Shown here: one piece after another, positions 28,806 through 35,988 of the stretch | How positions within the stretch are numbered: the stretch's first letter is position 1 | How the letters are laid out: every line of letters begins with the position of its first letter | DNA from: Streptomyces fradiae ATCC 10745 = DSM 40063 | GTDB lineage: Bacteria; Actinomycetota; Actinomycetes; Streptomycetales; Streptomycetaceae | NCBI RefSeq assembly: GCF_008704425.1 | Contig: NZ_CP023696.1 | Location: 2,528,501 to 2,592,500 of the forward strand | Reading direction: 5' to 3' | Length of the DNA: 64,000 bases | Notes under the pieces: model-generated | What the model was told of the DNA's origin: nothing | Databases searched by the model: none | What the model saw: only the letters and a program-made list of their open reading frames with translations | Translations under genes and position numbers: made by a program

Positions 28806-29816
28806 ATGCCCCTGCCCCCGGTCTCCGTGATCATGCCGGTCCTCAACGAGGAGCGGCATCTTCGCGACGCGGTCCGCCACATCCTCGACCAGGAGTACGA
28901 CGGCGAGATGGAGGTGGTGATCGCGCTCGGCCCGTCCACGGACCGCACCGACGAGATCGCCGCCGAGCTGGTCCGCGAGGACCCGCGCGTCCACACCGTG
29001 CCCAACCCGTCGGGCCGCACGCCCGCCGCGCTGAACGCCGCGATCAAGGCGTCGCGCCACCCGGTCGTGGTGCGGGTCGACGGCCACGGCATGCTGTCGC
29101 CGAACTACATCGCGACGGCGGTGCGGCTGCTGGAGGAGACCGGCGCGCAGAACGTCGGCGGCATCATGCACGCCGAGGGCGAGAACGCCTGGGAGGACGC
29201 CGTCGCCGCCGCGATGACGTCCCGGATCGGCGTGGGCAACGCCGCGTTCCACACGGGCGGCGAGGCCGGTCCGGCGGAGACGGTGTACCTGGGGGTGTTC
29301 CGGCGCGAGGCGCTGGAGCAGCAGGGCGGGTACAACGAGGAGTTCATCCGGGCGCAGGACTGGGAGCTGAACTTCCGCATCCGCGAGGCGGGCGGGCTCA
29401 TCTGGTTCTCGCCGGAGCTGCGGGTGCGGTACCGGCCGCGGCCGTCGGTGCGGGCGCTGGCGAAGCAGTACAAGGACTACGGCCGCTGGCGGCACGTCGT
29501 GGCCCGCTACCACCAGGGCTCCATCAACCTCCGCTACCTGGCGCCGCCGGCGGCGGTCTGCGCCATCGCGGCCGGCCTCGTGGTGGGCGCGACGCTCACC
29601 CCGCTGGGCTTCGCCGTCCCCGGCGGCTACCTGGCGGCGATCACGCTGGGCTCCGTACCGGCGGGCAGGGGCCTGCCGTTGAAGGCCCGCGTCCGGATCC
29701 CGGTGGCCCTGGCGACGATGCACATGTCGTGGGGGTACGGGTTCCTGACGAGCCCGCGCAGCCTGGCGAGGAAGGTCATCGCCAGCCGCCGCCCGGCGGT
29801 CCGCACCCCGGCCTGA
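28806..29816 (+). CDS. Family 2 glycosyltransferase
   Basis: 336 residues. N-terminal GT-A domain with VSVIMPVLNEERHL, a VDGH metal motif near residue 98, and the acceptor loop RAQDWELNFRIREAGG (about 181-196), then two hydrophobic spans near 245-285. The ExoA/succinoglycan-type architecture suggests a cytoplasmic-face enzyme extending a lipid-linked glycan. ATG 28806 with GAGGAG 5 bases upstream. It marks the left border of the halogenase operon and is followed by its own terminator. Confidence 0.9.
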   Translation: MPLPPVSVIMPVLNEERHLRDAVRHILDQEYDGEMEVVIALGPSTDRTDEIAAELVREDPRVHTVPNPSGRTPAALNAAIKASRHPVVVRVDGHGMLSPNYIATAVRLLEETGAQNVGGIMHAEGENAWEDAVAAAMTSRIGVGNAAFHTGGEAGPAETVYLGVFRREALEQQGGYNEEFIRAQDWELNFRIREAGGLIWFSPELRVRYRPRPSVRALAKQYKDYGRWRHVVARYHQGSINLRYLAPPAAVCAIAAGLVVGATLTPLGFAVPGGYLAAITLGSVPAGRGLPLKARVRIPVALATMHMSWGYGFLTSPRSLARKVIASRRPAVRTPA

Positions 29817-29876
29817 CCCGGCCCGCCTCCCTCGACCCCACGCACCACCGCACCACCACCCCGCCCCACCACCCCG

Positions 29877-29908
29877 CAGCCCCGGTGCCCGCGTCGGCAC
29901 CGGGGCTG
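29877..29908 (+). terminator. Hairpin terminator after the GT2 gene
   Basis: Perfect 13-bp stem: CAGCCCCGGTGCC (29877-29889) pairs with 29896-29908 around a 6-base loop, 60 bases after the GT2 stop. Confidence 0.8.
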
Positions 29909-30465
29909 CGGGCCACGGTCCGCGGGCCGCCGTCCGCGGCTACGGTCCGCGGTGCCGCCGTCCGCGGTGCCGCGCACCCCGCACTCCGGCGCCCTCAGGC
30001 CCACCGCCCCGGGCCACCGCCTCGGCCCACCGCCCCGGGCCACCGCCGACACCCGGCCGACGCCCGCCCGGCACCCGGCCGACGCCCGGGGCCGCCGGGA
30101 CGCCCCCCTTCGGCGGGCCCGTTCCCCACCCGTGCCGGGCCCGCCGTGACGGCGGCGCATAACCGCCATCGCGCCCGTGCATCTCCTTTCACGAAAAGGT
30201 CACACGCCCCGACTTCCAGCGGGAATGGCCGATTCCCCTGTCCCGTCAAGACAACGAACCGGCCAGATCCCCTTCTGAGCCGCCGCCGCGAAACGCAAAG
30301 CCCGAGCCACGGAAGGCAGCAGATCGCGTGGAATTAAACCTTGACAGTCAAATGTGATCAGGATCACACCCCCTTGCCCTCGGGTCGGTTTGACATGTAG
30401 GAATGCGAAGCGGTGATGATCCGTATCGGACTGATGGTTTCGGTCAACCACACCCATGGAGCATT
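29909..30465. other. Upstream region of the halogenase operon
   Basis: 557 bases without a gene. The first 250 are GC-rich and repetitive (CCGTCCGCGG and GCCCACCGCCCCGGGCC words). From about 30170 the GC content falls sharply and promoter-like words appear: TTGACA at 30341 and 30390, a TTGCCC...TAGGAA pair with 18-base spacing (30374-30403) and the Crp-like palindrome. The base composition break suggests the left junction of an acquired segment. Confidence 0.55.
30353..30368. promoter_or_regulatory. Crp-like palindromic operator
   Basis: TGTGATCAGGATCACA, a perfect inverted repeat of the form TGTGA-N6-TCACA, 98 bases before the first codon of the adenylation gene. This is the classical CRP-type site; Streptomyces Crp recognises related GTG/CAC half-sites and is known to influence secondary metabolism. 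Binding here is inference. Confidence 0.55.
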
Positions 30466-32049
30466 GTGTCCGAGAACAGAGCCGGAATTCCCTTACCAGG
30501 GGATGCCGAATCGAGCGCCACACTGGTCGAGTTATTCTCCCGGGCCGCCACCCGAAGTCCCGGGCGCACCGCCCTGAGAATCGAGGGCGAGGAATTCGGC
30601 TACGGCCGTCTCTCGTCCTGGTCCGAGGCGGTCGCGGGCCTTCTCCACGAGACCGGGGTGAGGAGGGGCGACCGGGTCGCGTTGCGCATGCGGCCGGGCG
30701 CGAACGCCATCGCGGCCGTGCTGGGCATCCTCCGGGCCGGCGCCGCCTACGTCCCCCTGGACACCCGCAACCCGCCCGCCCGCGACGCGTTCATCGTCTC
30801 CGACAGCGGCGTGGCCGCCCTGGTCGGGGACCCCGGGGAGGCCTCCGGGCACCCCGGGCCGGTGATCACCGAGGAGGCGGTCGCGGCGCTGCGGGAGCAC
30901 CGCGCGACCGGGGACGCCGCCCCGGAGCCGCCCGGCCCGCAGGACGTCGCCTACATCATCTACACCTCCGGCACCACGGGCCGCCCCAAGGGCGTCCCCG
31001 TCCGGCACGCCAACGTCACCGCCCTGCTCGGGGCCGCATCCCGCCTGTTCGCTTTCTCCCCCGACGACCGGTGGCTGCTCTTCCACTCCCTGGCCTTCGA
31101 CTTCTCGGTCTGGGAGGTCTGGGGCGCGCTCTCCACCGGCGCGGAGCTGGCCGTACTGCCGTACTGGACGGCCCGCACCCCCAAGGCGACCGCCCACGTC
31201 GTGCGGGACCTGGGCATCACGGTGCTGAACCAGACGCCGACCGCCTTCACGGCGCTGACCGGCGCCGTCCTCGACGAGGGCATCGACCTGCCCGACCTGC
31301 GCTACGTCGTCTTCGGCGGCGAGAAGCTCACCCCCTCCGCCGTGCGCCCATGGGCGAAACGTTTCGGCATGGAGCGGCCGCACCTGGTCAACATGTACGG
31401 GATCACCGAGACCACGGTGCACGCCACCTTCCACCGGCTCACCGACGAGGACCTGGCACAGGAGGAGTCGGTCGTCGGCCGGCCGCTGCCCGGCTTCACC
31501 CACCGGATCGTCACCGAGGACGGACGGGACGCCGAGCCGGGCGAGCAGGGCGAGCTGTGGCTGGCCGGACCGCAGGTGAGCGAGGGCTACCTCAACCGGC
31601 CGGAGCTGACCTCGCAACGCTTCACCACGGGTCCGGCACCGGACGGCGGACCGTCCCGGCGCTACTACCGCTCCGGCGACCTGGTCAGCCGCCGCCCCGG
31701 AGGGGACCTGGTCTACCGGGGCCGGGCCGACCTCCAGGTGAAGCTCCGCGGCCACCGCGTCGAACTCACCGACGTGGAGGCCGCCGTGCGCGCCCACCCG
31801 GAGGTGGCCGACACGGTGGTGTGGATGCGCGAGTTCGCCCCGGGCGACAGCCGGCTGGTGTGCGCCTACACGGCGGCACCCGGCCGGGACGCCGGCGTCA
31901 GCGTCCGCTCACTGCGCGGTCATGTGAAGGCGGCCCTTCCGTCGTACATGCATCCCGCGCATTACATGGAGCTTTCCGAACTGCCGCGCACCGTCAACGG
32001 AAAAGCCGACCGGGCCGCGGTGGCCCGGCTCTTCGAGGACAGGAGATAG
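30466..32049 (+). CDS. Stand-alone NRPS adenylation domain, predicted threonine-specific
   Basis: 527 residues, a single A domain that activates an amino acid as the adenylate and loads the adjacent carrier protein. Core motifs: YTSGTTGRPKG (166-176), FDFSVWE (211-217), NMYGITETT (309-317), YRSGDL (401-406), NGKADR (511-516). The ten specificity positions read D212 F213 W216 N255 V282 G284 M310 V318 H319 K513, one conservative change (Ile to Val) from the standard threonine code DFWNIGMVHK. GTG 30466 has GGAG 5-6 bases upstream. Codons 10 and 23 are TTA, implying dependence on the bldA tRNA. No condensation domain is attached. First gene of the operon. Confidence 0.93.
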   Translation: MSENRAGIPLPGDAESSATLVELFSRAATRSPGRTALRIEGEEFGYGRLSSWSEAVAGLLHETGVRRGDRVALRMRPGANAIAAVLGILRAGAAYVPLDTRNPPARDAFIVSDSGVAALVGDPGEASGHPGPVITEEAVAALREHRATGDAAPEPPGPQDVAYIIYTSGTTGRPKGVPVRHANVTALLGAASRLFAFSPDDRWLLFHSLAFDFSVWEVWGALSTGAELAVLPYWTARTPKATAHVVRDLGITVLNQTPTAFTALTGAVLDEGIDLPDLRYVVFGGEKLTPSAVRPWAKRFGMERPHLVNMYGITETTVHATFHRLTDEDLAQEESVVGRPLPGFTHRIVTEDGRDAEPGEQGELWLAGPQVSEGYLNRPELTSQRFTTGPAPDGGPSRRYYRSGDLVSRRPGGDLVYRGRADLQVKLRGHRVELTDVEAAVRAHPEVADTVVWMREFAPGDSRLVCAYTAAPGRDAGVSVRSLRGHVKAALPSYMHPAHYMELSELPRTVNGKADRAAVARLFEDRR

Positions 32050-32053
32050 GGAA

Positions 32054-32323
32054 ATGTCGGAAACCCTGAGCGGCACCGAGAGCGTGCGGAGCGCCGAGGA
32101 GGTCCAGCGGCTCACCCTGGAATGGGTCGCCGAAATGCTCGAAGAGCCCGAGGCGCGCCCCGAGGACAACTTCCTCGACCTGGGCGGACACTCCATGCTC
32201 GCCCTCCAGCTCAGCGAGCGCGCCAAGAAGGAATTCGGCGCCGAGTACGACATGGAGGTGCTCTTCGAGAAGAGCATCGCGGACGCCGCCGCCGAACTGT
32301 CCACCCGCGCGGGACGCGACTGA
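32054..32323 (+). CDS. Free-standing peptidyl carrier protein
   Basis: 89 residues, one PCP domain. The phosphopantetheine attachment serine is S47 in FLDLGGHSMLALQL. It starts 4 bases after the adenylation gene, so the two are coupled and presumably act as a split A-T pair like SyrB1 or CytC1/CytC2. No phosphopantetheinyl transferase is present in the window, so a genomic one must prime it. Confidence 0.94.
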   Translation: MSETLSGTESVRSAEEVQRLTLEWVAEMLEEPEARPEDNFLDLGGHSMLALQLSERAKKEFGAEYDMEVLFEKSIADAAAELSTRAGRD

Positions 32324-32393
32324 CGGGCCGTTCCCCGCACTCCGACGTACCACCCATGAGCGGTAGACCAGCCATATCGAAGGGTGACCACGC

Positions 32394-33350
32394 ATGAAGA
32401 TCAACGAGCAGACGGACTTCCGGCTCAGCGCCGAGGAGCTGGAGAAGTTCGAGCGTGACGGCTTCATCGGCCCCATCAAGATCTACGAGCCGGAGGAGAT
32501 GGAGGAGCGCTGGGACGCCATCCGGCGCCGCCTGCCGAACCGCTCCCGCGCCATCTACCCGGTCGACGCGCACGGTGCCGTCACGAACATCTCCAACTAC
32601 GACCGGCACCTCGACGTCGACCTGCTCTCCGAGCACATCATGAACGAGCGGATCGTCGACCGCGTCGTCTCCATCCTCGGCCCCGACGTCCTGTGCTGGC
32701 GCACGGAGTTCTTCCCCAAGTACCCGGGCGACGAGGGGACCGACTGGCACCAGGCGTCCACGTTCGCCAACGCCAGCAAGAAGCCGCAGATCATGTGGCC
32801 GTCCGAGGAGGGCCGGCCCTCGTTCGGCGGCACCATCACCGTGTGGACCGCCTTCACCGACTCCACCCTGGAGAACGGCTGCCTCCAGCTCATGCCCGGC
32901 ACCCACCGGCACATGAACTACGACGAGTCCCTGGCGATGGACTACGACCCCGACGCCATCAACGGCCGCGAGAAGGACGGCGTCAAGCGCGGCTTCTTCG
33001 GCTACGACTACCGCCAGCTCCAGAAGGACCCGAACTGGAAGCCGGACGAGTCCAAGGCGTTCCCCCTCGTGATGAAGAAGGGCGAGTGCGTCATCTTCTG
33101 GTCGACCCTGATGCACGCCTCGCTCCCCCACACCGGCGGCAGCAAGGACTACCGCATGGGCTTCGCCGCCCGCTACGTGCCCACCCAGGTGCAGGTCTAC
33201 CCCGGGACGGAGACCGTGGCCGAGTACGGCGGCGGCATCCCGCTCGACAACTACGGCGCGGTCGTGGTCGCCGGTGAGGACACGTACGGCATCAACCGCA
33301 TCGCGACGGAGAGCCGGACCGGTTTCCCCTTCACCCCCCGGCGTTTCTGA
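32394..33350 (+). CDS. SyrB2-type non-heme Fe(II)/2-oxoglutarate halogenase
   Basis: 318 residues, the length of SyrB2 and closely similar to it as I recall that sequence. The iron motif is H119-Q120-A121: Ala replaces the Asp/Glu of hydroxylases and opens the site for chloride, the hallmark of halogenases. The second His is H241 (TLMHAS), the 2-oxoglutarate arginine is R260, and the SyrB2 pocket residues E105, F124, N126, T149 and F202 are all kept. These enzymes chlorinate an unactivated methyl of an amino acid tethered to a carrier protein; with a threonine-loading A domain upstream, the expected product is 4-chloro-threonyl-S-PCP. Bromination is possible. ATG 32394 with AAGGGTGA upstream. 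Confidence 0.94.
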   Translation: MKINEQTDFRLSAEELEKFERDGFIGPIKIYEPEEMEERWDAIRRRLPNRSRAIYPVDAHGAVTNISNYDRHLDVDLLSEHIMNERIVDRVVSILGPDVLCWRTEFFPKYPGDEGTDWHQASTFANASKKPQIMWPSEEGRPSFGGTITVWTAFTDSTLENGCLQLMPGTHRHMNYDESLAMDYDPDAINGREKDGVKRGFFGYDYRQLQKDPNWKPDESKAFPLVMKKGECVIFWSTLMHASLPHTGGSKDYRMGFAARYVPTQVQVYPGTETVAEYGGGIPLDNYGAVVVAGEDTYGINRIATESRTGFPFTPRRF

Positions 33351-33428
33351 GAGTCTGTGACGAGGCGGGGGCGGCCCGCCCGGCGGACCGCCCCCGTACA
33401 CCGCCAACTCTCGACCTCGGAGCCTTCG

Positions 33429-34082
33429 TTGCAGCGACACATCTACCTTGAGGACACGTACCGGTTCACCGTCACCACGCAGGTGGTGGACGCCGGGACC
33501 GGCGAACTCGGCAGCTGGCTGACCCTGCGGGACAACGTCTTCCACCCCCAGGGCGGCGGACAGCCGGGCGACGTGGGCACGGTCGGCGACATGGCCGTGC
33601 GCCCCTTCAAGGCACCCGGGACGGACACCCACGTCGTACGCCTCTCGTGCGAGCGGCTCCTCGAGGTCGGCGACGAGGTCACGAGCAGCGTCGACCCCGA
33701 GGTGCGCCGCCGCCACGCGGCCCTGCACACCTGCGGCCACGTGGTGGACGGGTTCGTACGGGAGCTCGGCTTCCGCCACCGGGTGAGCAACCACTTCCCC
33801 GGCCAGGCGCGCATCGAGTTCGACGCGGGAGCGGACAAGCCCGACCTGGAGCAGCTGGCGAGGACCGTGGAGGAGCGCACCCTCCGGGCCATCGAGGACG
33901 ACCGCAAGGTGTACGCGAGCGAGAGCGGCGACCTGCGTCTCATCGGCATCGACGGTCTCCACGAGGACCCGTGCGGCGGCACCCACGTCAGCTCGCTCGG
34001 GCAGCTCACGGGCTTCTCGCTGCGCTCGGTCAAGGTCAAGGGCGGCGTCCTGAAGGTGGGGTACGTCGTTGAGCACGTCTGA
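33429..34082 (+). CDS. Trans-editing aminoacyl-tRNA deacylase (AlaX/FthB-like)
   Basis: 217 residues, a free-standing homolog of the AlaRS/ThrRS editing domain. Zinc site HxxxH is H96/H100 and CxxxH is C182/H186 (PCGGTHVSS); the N-terminal HPQGGGQPGD loop is also present. Such proteins hydrolyse mischarged tRNA. In the fluorothreonine producer Streptomyces cattleya a related deacylase (FthB) removes fluorothreonine from tRNA-Thr for self-protection. Its place here, directly behind a predicted threonine halogenase, suggests it clears chlorothreonyl-tRNA (inference). The start is TTG 33429 with GGAG 6 bases upstream; an earlier in-frame start lacks a ribosome binding site. The stop overlaps the exporter gene by 14 bases. 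Confidence 0.86.
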   Translation: MQRHIYLEDTYRFTVTTQVVDAGTGELGSWLTLRDNVFHPQGGGQPGDVGTVGDMAVRPFKAPGTDTHVVRLSCERLLEVGDEVTSSVDPEVRRRHAALHTCGHVVDGFVRELGFRHRVSNHFPGQARIEFDAGADKPDLEQLARTVEERTLRAIEDDRKVYASESGDLRLIGIDGLHEDPCGGTHVSSLGQLTGFSLRSVKVKGGVLKVGYVVEHV

Positions 34083-35076
34083 CCGCGCCGCGAAGACCGT
34101 CACCGAGGCGGGCCCCTCCGGTGCGGGCCCCGCCGGGCGGCCCGCGGCCGCGCCGGCCGCGCGCCCGTCCGGCACCTGGCTCGTCGACCTCGGGGTCCTG
34201 GGCGTGGCGATCGTGTGGGGCTCCACCTACGTGGCGATGCAGTGGTCGGGGCAGTTCATCTCCGTCCCGGCCTTCCTCTTCTTACGCTTCGCGATGGGCG
34301 CCCTGGTCATCACGCTGCTGTCCCTGCGCGCCTGGCGCAAGGTCAGCCGCGAGGAGTTCTCGCTCGGCGTGCTGTTCGGGGTCCTGCTCTTCGGCATCCT
34401 GTTCCTGGAGACGCTGGGCGTCCGCTACACCCTGGCGTCCAACGCCGGCTTCCTCATCTCCCTGTCGGTGATGCTCGTCCCGCTGATCGAACGGATCTTC
34501 CTGCGGGCGCGCATCGCCCCGAGCATCTACCCGCTGACCCTGCTCTCCCTCGCCGGCTGCGCGCTGCTCACCCTGAACCAGGGGTTCTCCGTGCGGAGCG
34601 GCGACCTCATCATCCTGGCCGCCGCCGTCATCCGGGCCGCGCAGATCGTGCTCTTCGGATCACGTGCGAAGGGCCGCGAGGTATCACTCGTCCGGGTGAC
34701 GGCCATCGAGCTGTGGGTGGTGGCGGCGGGCGGTCTGCTCTTCTCGCTCGTCCAGCCGGCCCGGTCCTGGCACGAGATCACACACCTGCCGGGCGACGCC
34801 TGGCTGGTCATCGCGTACCTCGGGGTGGCCGGCACGGCGTTCGCCTTCCTCACCCAACTGCACGCCGCACGGGTGTCGAGCCCCACCCGGGTGGGCCTGG
34901 TGCTGTCCACCGAGCCCTTCTTCGCCGCGGTCTTCGCGGTCGTCCTGCTCAGCGAGCACCTCGGCCCCCTCCAGCTGGCGGGCGGAGCGCTGGTGCTGCT
35001 GTCGGCCTACCTGGGACGCTGGGTGGACGCCCGGCGGCGCACACCCCCACCACCTGCACGGGAGGTCACGGAGTGA
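34069..35076 (+). CDS. EamA/DMT family transporter, probable amino-acid exporter
   Basis: 335 residues with ten predicted membrane helices in two EamA repeats (about 38-170 and 180-325); the VAIVWGSTYVAMQW opening is typical. Members such as RhtA/YdcZ-type proteins export amino acids and related metabolites. The start is TTG 34069, inside the deacylase gene, so it is translationally coupled to it. Codon 72 is TTA. In this context export of a free chlorinated amino acid is the most economical role. The first 35 residues are Ala/Pro-rich and probably disordered. Confidence 0.88.
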   Translation: MSTSDRAAKTVTEAGPSGAGPAGRPAAAPAARPSGTWLVDLGVLGVAIVWGSTYVAMQWSGQFISVPAFLFLRFAMGALVITLLSLRAWRKVSREEFSLGVLFGVLLFGILFLETLGVRYTLASNAGFLISLSVMLVPLIERIFLRARIAPSIYPLTLLSLAGCALLTLNQGFSVRSGDLIILAAAVIRAAQIVLFGSRAKGREVSLVRVTAIELWVVAAGGLLFSLVQPARSWHEITHLPGDAWLVIAYLGVAGTAFAFLTQLHAARVSSPTRVGLVLSTEPFFAAVFAVVLLSEHLGPLQLAGGALVLLSAYLGRWVDARRRTPPPPAREVTE

Positions 35077-35897
35077 GTCGCTACCCACTGGTCCTGCTCC
35101 ACCATTCGGGCGGTACCGCCCAGGTCTTCAGCGGACTCGTCAGAGCGCTGCCCGACTGGATCGAACCGGTCCCGCTGGAACTGCCCGGCCGGGGCCGCCG
35201 CCGCCGGGACGCCCCGGTCCACACCGCCGAGGACGCCGTGGACGACCTCGCGGCCCGCCTGGAGGACGCCGGGGTGACCGGGGAGTTCGCGGTCTTCGGC
35301 CACAGCATGGGGGCCTACCTGGGGCTCTCGCTGGCCGCCCGGCAGGAGCGGGCGGCGGGGCGGGCGCGCTGCTCCGTCCTCTTCGCCTCGGCGAACGCCG
35401 GGCCGCTCGCCGCGAAGCCGCTGTTCGACGGGGACCCGTTGGAGGCGGACGACGAGGAGGTCCTGCGCGTCGCCGGGCGGTTCGGCGGGCTGGCCCCGCA
35501 GATCCTGGAGCACGAGCAACTGCGCCGTCACGCGGCACGGCTGCAGCGGGCGGACTTCGCCGTGTGCGACTCCTTCATACGCACCCTGCGGGGCACGAAG
35601 ACCGAGAGCCACCTCGTGGTGTGCTGCGGGACGGCGGACGTCTTCACCGACGCGGAGCTGGACAGCTGGCGGCTGAGCTCCGCGGCGTCCACGGAGCGGG
35701 TGCGCTTCCCGGGCGGCCACTTCTACCTCGCCGACCAGGCGGAGGCGGTGGCCGAGACGGTGGCCACCCGACTGGCGGCCCTCGCGAACCCGGCGGCCCT
35801 CGCGGACCCGGCCGTCGCGGGCCCGGCCGTCGCGGACCCGGCCGCCGAGCCGGCCCTGTCGGGCGCCGACCCGGCACGCCCCGGCCTGCCCGTCTGA
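35073..35897 (+). CDS. Type II thioesterase (alpha/beta hydrolase)
   Basis: 274 residues. Typical TEII opening LVLLHHSGGTAQVFSGLV; catalytic triad candidates S78 (GHSMG), D189 (GTADVF) and H216 (GGHFYL). GTG 35073 overlaps the exporter stop (GTGA) with GGAGG 7 bases upstream. In NRPS systems TEII proteins clear carrier proteins; here, with no condensation or TE domain elsewhere in the operon, it probably releases the chlorinated amino acid from the PCP. The C-terminal 40 residues are an Ala/Asp/Pro repeat tail of no known role. Last gene of the operon. Confidence 0.9.
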   Translation: MSRYPLVLLHHSGGTAQVFSGLVRALPDWIEPVPLELPGRGRRRRDAPVHTAEDAVDDLAARLEDAGVTGEFAVFGHSMGAYLGLSLAARQERAAGRARCSVLFASANAGPLAAKPLFDGDPLEADDEEVLRVAGRFGGLAPQILEHEQLRRHAARLQRADFAVCDSFIRTLRGTKTESHLVVCCGTADVFTDAELDSWRLSSAASTERVRFPGGHFYLADQAEAVAETVATRLAALANPAALADPAVAGPAVADPAAEPALSGADPARPGLPV

Positions 35898-35934
35898 ACC
35901 CTCCCCGCACCAGGACAGCGGCACTCCCACGCGA

Positions 35935-35963
35935 ACGGCCCCCGGCACGATGCCGGGGGCCGT
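35935..35963. terminator. Hairpin terminator ending the halogenase operon
   Basis: Perfect 13-bp stem, ACGGCCCCCGGCA (35935-35947) with 35951-35963, and a 3-base loop. It lies between convergent operons and may serve both strands. Confidence 0.85.
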
Positions 35964-35988
35964 CGTCTTCCCCGCGGGGGCGACGGTG

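Noticed and set aside
26874..29900. A 1008-residue version of LCP 5
   Set aside because: The extension reads antisense through the GT2 gene; a GTG with GGAGG at 28598 starts the true protein.
33429..34082. Fragment of a housekeeping threonyl- or alanyl-tRNA synthetase
   Set aside because: The protein is complete, has its own start and both zinc half-sites, and sits coupled inside an operon; no catalytic synthetase domain is nearby.
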